A DNA stretch of 5,002 bases from Actinomycetota bacterium (lineage in GTDB: Bacteria > Actinomycetota > Humimicrobiia > Humimicrobiales > Humimicrobiaceae): NCBI GenBank assembly GCA_023475715.1, contig JAMCVO010000494.1, forward strand, positions 1-5,002. The letters run 5' to 3'. This document shows, in pieces, positions 1 through 5,002 of the stretch. The position numbers and the translations under genes were made by a program. How positions within the stretch are numbered: position 1 is the stretch's first letter; every line of letters begins with the position of its first letter. The notes under the pieces are model-generated. The model did not search any database, was not told the origin of the DNA, and saw nothing but the letters and a program-made list of their open reading frames with translations.

Positions 1-432
1 GGTTCAAGAAATAAATATGAATATGATCCTAAGAGCAAAAGAATAAAGCTTGACAGGGTTCTTTTCAGCGCAGTCCATTATCCGGCAGATTATGGATATA
101 TTGAAAATACGCTGGCGGAAGATGGGGACGAAGTTGATGTTCTGGTTCTTATTTCGGAGCCTACTTTCCCCGGATGCCTTATTGAGGCAAAACCGGTTGG
201 TGTTTTGCAAATGAGAGATGAGAAGGGAAATGATAATAAAATTCTGGCCGTTCCTTTAAAAGACCCGCTTTATCAGCATGTATATGATATTCATAATATT
301 GCCCCTCATCTACTTGCGGAAATTGAAAATTTCTTTCTGACATATAAAAAACTTATCCGCAAGGTAGTTGCCACTGATGGGTGGGCAGATTCGAAAAAAG
401 CTCTTGAATATCTGAATAGAACAAAAATATGA
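1..432 (+). CDS. ppa: Inorganic pyrophosphatase, family I (5' end outside window)
   Basis: This cytoplasmic enzyme hydrolyses pyrophosphate to two phosphates with Mg2+, pulling biosynthetic reactions forward. The frame is open from base 1 to the TGA at 430-432, giving 143 visible residues. By comparison with the E. coli enzyme about 24 N-terminal residues are missing, including the start. The family signature DGDEVDV is at visible residues 41-47. Counterparts of the E. coli active-site residues are present: K5 and E7 (NKYE), R19, Y27 and Y31 (YPADYGY), D41, D43, D46, D73, D78, K80, and Y115-K116. Only the catalytic residue in the missing N-terminus cannot be checked. The C-terminal part (DIHNIAPHLLAEIENFF, then a TYKKL helix) is typical. 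The gene is convergent with the rhodanese gene, 69 nt away, with no clear terminator between them. Identification is firm. The truncation is only the window edge. Confidence 0.96.
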   Translation, partial: GSRNKYEYDPKSKRIKLDRVLFSAVHYPADYGYIENTLAEDGDEVDVLVLISEPTFPGCLIEAKPVGVLQMRDEKGNDNKILAVPLKDPLYQHVYDIHNIAPHLLAEIENFFLTYKKLIRKVVATDGWADSKKALEYLNRTKI

Positions 433-501
433 GTTCGCAGTTAAGCATCATGATTGGTCTGCTGATGTTTACTGGCGAGCAAATTTGAATATAATAAAAT
501 A

Positions 502-831
502 TCAACTTTCAACGGGTAATCCCTTTTCTTTCCATTCTTTTTTGCCGCCTTTGTAATCCGTAACATTTTTAAAGCCGAGTTTTTTGAGCTCATTGGCAGC
601 CCTGGTTGAAGCCTGACATTCAAAGCTTGCACAATATACTATAACTTCATCATTCTTTTCTAAAAATTTTGAAGCATTATCACTTATTTCATCTATTTGG
701 ATATTTATTGCTCCGGGAATATGCCAGTCTTTATAAGAAGAGGGAAGAAGGACATCAACAAGCTTGAATTTTTCCTTATTTTTTATTTTTTCGTATAATT
801 CTTCTGCGGTAATTTTTTTGATTTCATTCAT
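502..831 (-). CDS. Single-domain rhodanese-like protein
   Basis: The 109-residue protein is one rhodanese domain with no signal peptide, so it is probably cytoplasmic. Rhodanese domains carry sulfur as a cysteine persulfide; the physiological donor and acceptor cannot be read here. Family landmarks in order are LVDVL at 24-28, HIPGAINI at 37-44, VIVYC ending at the expected active-site Cys67, and the C-terminal GGKKEWKEKGLP at 95-106. The active-site loop is not the usual short CxxGxR form. It reads CASFECQAST, with a second cysteine at position 72 and Arg only at 77. The start ATG (829-831) is supported by AAGAGGT (839-845, minus strand) 7 nt upstream. The gene lies 30 nt downstream of the LacI-family gene on the same strand, so the two are probably co-transcribed. 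Whether the regulator controls it is unknown. Confidence 0.9.
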   Translation of the reverse strand: MNEIKKITAEELYEKIKNKEKFKLVDVLLPSSYKDWHIPGAINIQIDEISDNASKFLEKNDEVIVYCASFECQASTRAANELKKLGFKNVTDYKGGKKEWKEKGLPVES

Positions 832-861
832 TTACAATACCTCTTTTTAAGTTGATTAAAT

Positions 862-1824
862 TTATATTTTTTTCTTAACGGAATTTCTGATTTCAAGCTT
901 ACCCTTTATGATAAATTTTTTGAATTTTTCTTCATGATGGTTTGAGGAAAGCTTTTCCAGCAATATTGAAACTGCTGTTTTGCCTATATTATAAAAAGGC
1001 CTTCTTACAGTAGTGAGAGATGGTTTCAGGAATTTACTGAGATAAATATCTCCAAAACCGATCATGGAGATGTCATCAGGGACTTTAAGATTTTTTTCTT
1101 CAATTGCATTTAATGCACCTAATGCAATAAGGTCACTGGAGGCAAAAACCGCATCTATATCTTTAAATTTGTTTAAAGCTTCAAGCATCATTTTATAACC
1201 GGACTCAACTGAAAAGTCACCTCTGAAAATTAAATTACTTTTATACAGGCTATTTTCCTCCATTGAAGCTTTCCATCCCATCAATCTGTCTTCAAAAGAT
1301 TCTGAATATTTTGGCCCGTCTAAAATTATTATCTTTTTATGATTATTTTTAATCAGGAAGTTTGTTGCTTCATAAGCACCACCAAAGTTGTCGAAAATAA
1401 CGATATCTCTGGTCAGCCCTTTTATTTCACGGTTAACCAGGACAACCGGAGTGTCAATGCTCTCCAGAACTTTTTTATTTCTTTTATTTGAATAAATAGG
1501 TATGAGAATTATTCCATCAATCCACATTGCCAGCAAATCATTTATTATTTTCTCTTCCTTATTTATATCTTCACTTGAGCTGCAAAGAAAAACATTATAG
1601 CCATGTGAGTCCAGAGTTTCGGTAATACCTTTAATCAAATCAGAATAAAACGGGCTTGATACATCCGGAATTATCAGTCCTATGTTCATAGTCTTTTTTC
1701 TTGAAAGGCTTGCAGCAATTTTATTAGGCTTGTATCCCAGAGATTTTATAGCATTTAAAACTTTGGATTTATTTTTGTCGGTTACAGTATTAAGTTCGTT
1801 AAGGACATTTGAGACTGTCCCCAC
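862..1824 (-). CDS. LacI-family transcriptional regulator, N-terminus of HTH missing
   Basis: LacI-family proteins are dimeric DNA-binding repressors or activators that respond to small ligands, usually sugars or nucleosides. From the only available start, a GTG at 1822-1824, the protein has 320 residues. Residues 1-9 (GTVSNVLN) are the recognition helix, YKPNKIAASL at 31-40 is the hinge region, and 46-315 form the periplasmic-binding-protein-like ligand domain. Landmarks there are IGLIIPDVSSPFY (48-60), WIDGIILIP (101-109), EDRLMGW (178-184), FASSDLIALGAL (227-238), MIGFGD (254-259) and LEIRNSV (310-316). Two more homologous codons (Val-Ser) precede the GTG. The frame then continues to a stop at 1876-1878 as KGWKFNKKHFFRS, which does not resemble the expected first HTH helix (IKDVAKxAGVS). 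The GTG has no Shine-Dalgarno site. About 15 N-terminal residues are therefore absent, and the break coincides with an adapter-like 11-mer. Ligand and operator are unknown. The rhodanese gene follows after 30 nt. Confidence 0.88.
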   Translation of the reverse strand: MGTVSNVLNELNTVTDKNKSKVLNAIKSLGYKPNKIAASLSRKKTMNIGLIIPDVSSPFYSDLIKGITETLDSHGYNVFLCSSSEDINKEEKIINDLLAMWIDGIILIPIYSNKRNKKVLESIDTPVVLVNREIKGLTRDIVIFDNFGGAYEATNFLIKNNHKKIIILDGPKYSESFEDRLMGWKASMEENSLYKSNLIFRGDFSVESGYKMMLEALNKFKDIDAVFASSDLIALGALNAIEEKNLKVPDDISMIGFGDIYLSKFLKPSLTTVRRPFYNIGKTAVSILLEKLSSNHHEEKFKKFIIKGKLEIRNSVKKKI

Positions 1825-1830
1825 CGAAAC

Positions 1831-1841
1831 AGATCGGAAGA
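1831..1841 (+). other. Adapter-like 11-mer at break in LacI gene (possible assembly join)
   Basis: The plus strand reads AGATCGGAAGA, identical to the first 11 bases of the common Illumina adapter (AGATCGGAAGAGC). The next bases differ (AGTGC instead of GCACA or GCGTC). LacI homology on the minus strand is perfect up to the GTT valine codon at 1828-1830 and is lost in the very next codon, where this 11-mer begins. This fits read-through into adapter that survived trimming and seeded a false join. A chance match or a natural rearrangement remains possible. Confidence 0.55.
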
Positions 1842-1920
1842 AGTGCTTTTTATTAAATTTCCAACCTTTTATATTTTATGTTTTAATGTTTAACAAAAAT
1901 GATAACTAATGTTATAAAAT

Positions 1921-1946
1921 TCAATAGATATTATCAATAGATATTA
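1921..1946. repeat. Perfect 13-bp tandem direct repeat
   Basis: TCAATAGATATTA occurs twice head to tail (1921-1933 and 1934-1946) with no mismatch. It lies 79-104 nt upstream of the kinase start. It directly precedes the best extended -10 candidate, so it could be a paired regulator-binding site. It could also be a simple slippage duplication in AT-rich DNA. The unit is not palindromic. Confidence 0.75.
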
Positions 1947-1954
1947 CTGATTAC

Positions 1955-1963
1955 TGCCATAAT
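1955..1963 (+). promoter_or_regulatory. Candidate extended -10 for the kinase gene
   Basis: TGCCATAAT matches the extended -10 pattern TGnTATAAT except for the first T of the hexamer. It would place transcription start near 1970, giving a leader of roughly 55 nt. There is no recognisable -35 hexamer at the right distance, where the tandem repeat lies instead. AT-rich intergenic DNA gives such matches by chance, so this is tentative. Confidence 0.25.
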
Positions 1964-2024
1964 TTATTTTTAGGCTGTTTTGTTTTAGAGAATTCAATTA
2001 AAAAATTATTGGAGAAAGAGACTG

Positions 2025-3020
2025 ATGAAAAAAGAAATAGATGTTACCGGAATCGGCAATGCGATTGTGGACATTATGACAAAGGTAGACGAGGAATTCT
2101 TAGAGACTTACGGATTTAAAAAAGGTTCGATGACTTTGATAGATGAACAGATGGCGGAAAAGCTTTATTCATGTATCATGGTTACAGAAGAAGTTTCAGG
2201 AGGTTCTGCGGCAAATACCATTGCGGGGCTTGCATCTTTAGGCAGGAAAGTTGCTTTTATCGGCAAGGTTAAAAATGATATTCTTGGAAATTCTTTTGAC
2301 TATGGATTAAACTGCATAGGTGTTCAATGCAAAGCAAAAAAAGTTGAGGAAGGTCTTTCAACTGCAAGATGCATAATATTTGTTACTCCTGATGCTCAGC
2401 GGACAATGTGTACCTTTTTGGGAGTAGCTGGAGCTTTAAATCCTGAAGATATCGAAGAGAACAAATATATAATATCGAATTCCAGATTAATTTATCTTGA
2501 GGGATATCTATGGGACAGGCCTGAAGCAAAACTTGCGATTAAAGAAGCAGTAAAGATTGCCAGAGAAAGCGGGAGCAAAATTGCTTTTTCGCTTTCGGAC
2601 AGTTTCTGTGTTCAAAGGCACAGAAGTGATTTTCTTGAACTTATAAGAAAAGACATAGATATAGTCTTTGCAAATGAAAATGAAATAATGTCTTTGTTTG
2701 AAGAAAATGATTTTGAAAGTTCAATTAAGAAATGCAGGAAAATTAATATCATCTGGGCTTTGACAAGATCGGAAAAAGGTTCAATCATTGTTTCCAAAGA
2801 TAATATGTATAGTATAAAAATTGATAAAGTTGAGAATCTGACGGATACCACAGGAGCAGGAGATTTGTATGCAGCCGGTTTTTTGCATGGTTTCCTGGAA
2901 GGCAGAGATTTAATCACCTGCGGCAGGATGGGAAGTATTGCAGCTTCAGAAATAATAAGCCATTATGGAGCAAGACCCAGAATTTCACTTACGGAACTCT
3001 TCAGGGTTAAAAGTCTATAA
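2025..3020 (+). CDS. PfkB-family kinase, adenosine kinase-like
   Basis: This is a ribokinase/PfkB-fold kinase of 331 residues, a usual length, that transfers the ATP gamma-phosphate to a sugar or nucleoside hydroxyl in the cytoplasm. Visible features in order are GIGNAIVD (9-16, substrate-site strand with Asp16), SGGSAANTIAG (58-68, glycine-rich PfkB signature 1), FANENE (215-220, the NxxE metal/phosphate motif), TRSEKGS (247-253) and DTTGAGDLYAAGF (274-286, signature 2 with Asp280 as expected catalytic base). Long stretches such as KGSMTLIDE, YLEGYLWD, LSDSFCV and the C-terminal SEIISHYGARP match, from memory, proteins annotated as adenosine kinase in Alphaproteobacteria. Adenosine is therefore the favoured substrate, with fructose or another nucleoside not excluded. 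ATG 2025 is preceded by GGAG (2011-2014), spaced 10 nt. No convincing terminator follows. Confidence 0.92.
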   Translation: MKKEIDVTGIGNAIVDIMTKVDEEFLETYGFKKGSMTLIDEQMAEKLYSCIMVTEEVSGGSAANTIAGLASLGRKVAFIGKVKNDILGNSFDYGLNCIGVQCKAKKVEEGLSTARCIIFVTPDAQRTMCTFLGVAGALNPEDIEENKYIISNSRLIYLEGYLWDRPEAKLAIKEAVKIARESGSKIAFSLSDSFCVQRHRSDFLELIRKDIDIVFANENEIMSLFEENDFESSIKKCRKINIIWALTRSEKGSIIVSKDNMYSIKIDKVENLTDTTGAGDLYAAGFLHGFLEGRDLITCGRMGSIAASEIISHYGARPRISLTELFRVKSL

Positions 3021-3123
3021 ATAAATTGTTAATATTCTACAATAACTTTATGATTAATTTTCGTTGTAAGTGCACGATATTTATTGTAAACTGATAAAAA
3101 TGAATTTAGACTTGGTCTATTAA

Positions 3124-3151
3124 TTTACAAAATTTGTGATTGATTTATATC
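3124..3151 (+). promoter_or_regulatory. Candidate promoter for the DUF4214-CAP gene
   Basis: TTTACA (3124-3129, one mismatch to TTGACA) and TATATC (3146-3151, two mismatches to TATAAT) are 16 bp apart. The predicted transcript would start near 3158, about 20 nt before the TTG start and just upstream of the Shine-Dalgarno site. The -10 hexamer falls inside an inverted repeat, so a protein bound there would be expected to repress. Support is from pattern only. Confidence 0.28.
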
Positions 3152-3154
3152 ACA
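3135..3154. promoter_or_regulatory. CRP/FNR-like inverted repeat upstream of CAP gene
   Basis: TGTGAT (3135-3140) and ATCACA (3149-3154) form perfect 6-bp arms around 8 nt. Within this, TTGAT-TTAT-ATCAC (3140-3153) matches 9 of 10 defined positions of the FNR-type box TTGAT-N4-ATCAA. The spacing does not match the classical CRP site TGTGA-N6-TCACA. The site lies 24-44 nt before the TTG start and overlaps the best -10 candidate. A CRP/FNR-family regulator binding here is an inference. Confidence 0.38.
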
Positions 3155-3167
3155 TCCTTAATTGGTC

Positions 3168-3172
3168 AGGAG
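3168..3172 (+). promoter_or_regulatory. Shine-Dalgarno site that fixes the TTG start at 3179
   Basis: AGGAG lies 6 nt before a TTG codon at 3179-3181. The same frame is open from another TTG at 3140, but that one has no ribosome-binding site, lies inside the inverted repeat, and would put 13 polar residues ahead of a well-formed signal peptide. The 3179 start gives a protein beginning with MKKK and then a hydrophobic core. Confidence 0.85.
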
Positions 3173-3178
3173 CCCGGA

Positions 3179-4075
3179 TTGAAGAAAAAAATATTAAGAA
3201 TTTCACTCGTTTTTATTTTAGTTTTCATGATTTTGGCAATAGCAATTCCCCAATTTTTATATGCTGATTCACTTTCGGATGTGAGTTCTTTTGTTACAAG
3301 ATTTTATATGACATGCTTAAACAGAATGCCTGATCCTGCAGGACTGAGCAGCTGGACAAATGGCTTAATTTCAGGCAGATTAACAGGAGCACAGGTTGCA
3401 TATGGGTTTATTTTCAGCGAAGAGTTACTTTCAAAAAATCTTCCGGACGGGGAGTTTCTGAATATCATGTATTCTGCATTTTTTAACAGACCGCCTGATG
3501 CAGGAGGCTTCAGCAACTGGATGGGAGTTATGGCAAACGAGGGGAGCAGGCAGTATGTCCTGGCCGGTTTTGTTAATTCACTTGAATTTAAAATATTATG
3601 TGATGCCTATGGAATTCAATCCGGTTCCCTGGTTCCTTCAGGTTCTGCAGCTGCACCAGTAGCATCAAATACGAGTTCTTCTGCCAACTGCATGGAAATT
3701 AATTTATTTAATGCGGTTAATGCCGTAAGAGCACAATATGGAATTGGACAGCTTTCATTAAATTCATCAATTTCTAATATTGCAAGATCCAGAAGCACCG
3801 ATATGATGAACAGGAATTATTTTTCCCATATCACTCCTGACGGTAAAAGTATTTTTACAATATTAAATGAAAATGGTATTGGCTGGCAATTTGCAGGAGA
3901 GAACATATATCAGTGCTGCCCTGCAGCTAACGGTTCGGAAAGTGTTATCTTGAATACATGGATGTCAAGCTCTTCCCATAGAGATATTTTACTTAATGGA
4001 GCTTTTCACCAGATTGGGATAGGAATTATTGATAGCGGAAATACAAGGACAGTTACAATAGTATTTATAAATTAA
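3179..4075 (+). CDS. Secreted protein with two DUF4214 repeats and a CAP/SCP (YkwD-like) domain
   Basis: The 298-residue exported protein begins with a classical signal peptide: KKK at 2-4, hydrophobic core about 8-26, likely cleavage after LYA at 29. Two DUF4214-type repeats follow (about 36-85 and 91-142). Each has an [F/L]NRxPDxxGxxxW core: LNRMPDPAGLSSW at 47-59 and FNRPPDAGGFSNW at 102-114. A Ser/Ala/Pro-rich linker (147-170) leads to a CAP domain (about 172-298). CAP landmarks are NYFSHITPDG (213-222), AGENI (239-243) and SSHRDILLN (265-273), with His217, Glu241 and His267 as the expected cavity residues. The usual PG before the last His-Arg is replaced by SS. The protein probably acts outside the membrane. 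Bacterial CAP proteins of this type have no settled biochemical role, and DUF4214 is often found in surface proteins. A strong terminator follows the stop, so transcription ends with this gene. Confidence 0.92.
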   Translation: MKKKILRISLVFILVFMILAIAIPQFLYADSLSDVSSFVTRFYMTCLNRMPDPAGLSSWTNGLISGRLTGAQVAYGFIFSEELLSKNLPDGEFLNIMYSAFFNRPPDAGGFSNWMGVMANEGSRQYVLAGFVNSLEFKILCDAYGIQSGSLVPSGSAAAPVASNTSSSANCMEINLFNAVNAVRAQYGIGQLSLNSSISNIARSRSTDMMNRNYFSHITPDGKSIFTILNENGIGWQFAGENIYQCCPAANGSESVILNTWMSSSSHRDILLNGAFHQIGIGIIDSGNTRTVTIVFIN

Positions 4076-4119
4076 TTTTTTTAAAATCAGGATTTTTCAG
4101 AAAGATCTATAATTTAATT

Positions 4120-4160
4120 AAATACCTTAATAATTTTTATTATTAAGGTATTTTTGTTTT
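4120..4160 (+). terminator. Intrinsic (Rho-independent) terminator after the CAP gene
   Basis: A perfect 15-bp stem (4120-4134 with 4139-4153) closes a TTTT loop and is followed by TTGTTTT (4154-4160). The left arm begins AAATACCTTAATAA, and the stem has only two G:C pairs but no mismatch. It lies 45 nt after the CAP stop codon and points the same way. The opposite strand lacks a good U-tract, so it mainly serves the plus strand. It also insulates the helicase gene from upstream transcription. Confidence 0.9.
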
Positions 4161-4237
4161 ATAAATTTCATATATACTCAAATAATAATAAAAAAACAGT
4201 TGGTGAATAATATTATTTTAATGATCCTGACATTGAT

Positions 4238-5002
4238 ATGACTAAAGAATACAGGCATTCTGTTTAAGCATGTCATAAAAATGTTGATTACAAAATCAAC
4301 TATGAATCAGAGCTTAATACTGCACAGCTTGAGGCAGTCAGGATAAAAGAAGGTCCTGTCCTGGTAATAGCAGGAGCCGGGACAGGCAAGACTAAAACTC
4401 TAATCTACAGGGTTGCAAGGCTTGTTGAAGAAAATATAAATCCTGAGAATATTTTGCTTTTAACCTTTACAAGAAAAGCTGCAATAAATATGTTAAAGAG
4501 AGCAAGCGCTATCCTGGATGAGAGGTGCGGCAAGGTTTCCGGCGGAACATTTCATTCGTTTGCCAATACTCTGCTCAGAAGGTATGCAAAATTTGTGGGA
4601 TTTAATGAAAATTTCACAATTCTTGATGAAAGTGATTCGGAAAGTGCGATAGGAATTATCAGGGCTAAGCTTGGTTACAATAAAACTGAAAAAAGATTTC
4701 CCCTTAAACATACAATAACTGAAGTTATCAGCAAGTCTGTAAATAAGAATATACCGATAGATTTTGTATTAAATACTGAATATCCTCATTTCATGGACAG
4801 CCTGGATGGAATCAAGATGATACAGATAGAATATCAGAAATATAAAAAAGAAAAGATGCTGATGGACTACGATGACCTGCTTTTATATCTGGAACTTCTT
4901 CTCAGGGAAAATGAAGAAATCAGAAAAAAAATTTCAAATTTTTATAAATACATAAGGGTTGATGAATTCCATGATACTAATAAAATTCAAGCTAATATTG
5001 CG
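4238..5002 (+). CDS. UvrD/PcrA-type superfamily 1A helicase, N-terminal part, start interrupted by in-frame TAA
   Basis: UvrD/PcrA/Rep proteins are ATP-driven 3'-5' DNA helicases in repair and replication restart. The visible part is the first RecA-like domain with its 1B insertion. It contains the Q motif LNTAQLEAV, Walker A AGAGTGKT (4370-4393), motif Ia TFTRKAA (4463-4483), GGTFHSFANTLLRRY, MDYDDLL, and motif II DEFHDTN (4961-4981). It runs off the window, so the other domains are unseen. The frame has a natural-looking start at ATG 4238 (MTKEYRHSV), but codon 10 is TAA (4265-4267). No ATG, GTG or TTG follows in frame until TTG 4454, beyond Walker A. No Shine-Dalgarno site precedes ATG 4238. 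Motif II has His for the nearly invariant Gln, and motif Ia has Asn where Glu is usual (KAAINM). It is either a recent pseudogene, a sequence error, or a divergent helicase with an unusual start. Family assignment is secure; functionality is doubtful. Confidence 0.85.

Noticed and set aside
443..470. Possible hairpin (AAGCATCA with TGATGTTT, one G-U pair, 12-nt loop) between the convergent ppa and rhodanese genes.
   Set aside because: There is no U-tract on either strand and the loop is large, so it is not a credible terminator.
1682..1909. Plus-strand open frame of 75 codons across the start of the LacI gene.
   Set aside because: It is antisense to the conserved LacI coding sequence, with no ribosome-binding site and no recognisable domain.
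1902..1915. Dyad ATAAC-TAAT-GTTAT upstream of the LacI gene, considered as a LacI-family operator.
   Set aside because: It lacks the central CG typical of LacI-family operators, the arms are only 5 bp in AT-rich DNA, and the region may lie beyond a false join.
2766..2774. A second adapter-like string, AGATCGGAA, inside the kinase gene.
   Set aside because: It encodes part of the conserved TRSEKGS motif in an intact frame, and the match stops after 9 bases. It is coincidence, and it warns that short adapter matches alone prove little.
2612..2917. Minus-strand open frame of 101 codons within the kinase gene.
   Set aside because: It is a shadow of the strongly conserved kinase frame with no start signal of its own.
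3038..3088. Inverted repeat TACAATAA / TTATTGTA with a 35-nt loop after the kinase gene.
   Set aside because: The arms are short and AT-only apart from one C:G pair, the loop is long, and no U-tract follows. It does not support a terminator or a structured RNA.
4206..4217. Palindrome AATAATATTATT before the helicase gene.
   Set aside because: It is low-complexity A/T sequence expected by chance in this region, with no linked promoter pattern.
4221..4241. ATG at 4221 as an alternative helicase start.
   Set aside because: It is in a different frame and reaches a TGA after six codons.

Overview
The window comes from an AT-rich bacterial genome, by eye about one third G+C. It carries ordinary bacterial genes: a family I pyrophosphatase, a LacI-family regulator, a PfkB-family sugar/nucleoside kinase, a secreted protein with a Sec signal peptide, and a UvrD/PcrA-type helicase. 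TTG and ATG starts, purine-rich Shine-Dalgarno sites and a classical intrinsic terminator are visible. The phylum cannot be fixed from this sequence. There is no rRNA, tRNA, CRISPR array or transposase.

Left half: the window opens inside an inorganic pyrophosphatase gene (+, 5' end cut off, ends at 432). Convergent to it is a two-gene minus-strand unit, a LacI-family regulator (862-1824) followed after 30 nt by a single-domain rhodanese (502-831). The regulator lacks the first helix of its DNA-binding domain. Exactly where homology stops, the sequence contains 11 bases (1831-1841) identical to the start of the standard Illumina adapter. This point is therefore a candidate assembly join, and the left and right halves may not be neighbours in the real genome.

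Right half, all on the plus strand: an intergenic region with a perfect 13-bp tandem repeat (1921-1946) leads into an adenosine-kinase-like PfkB protein (2025-3020). Next comes a secreted protein with two DUF4214 repeats and a C-terminal CAP/SCP domain (3179-4075). Its upstream region contains an FNR/CRP-like dyad, and a strong terminator follows (4120-4160). The window ends inside a UvrD-like helicase gene whose apparent start (ATG 4238) is separated from the conserved domain by an in-frame TAA (4265-4267). That gene also deviates at two usually conserved motif residues.

No shared pathway joins these genes. Pyrophosphatase and the kinase serve nucleotide and phosphate metabolism, the CAP protein acts outside the cytoplasmic membrane, and the helicase would act in DNA repair. 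I do not see a convincing new multi-gene system. The points most worth checking are the LacI junction and the interrupted helicase.
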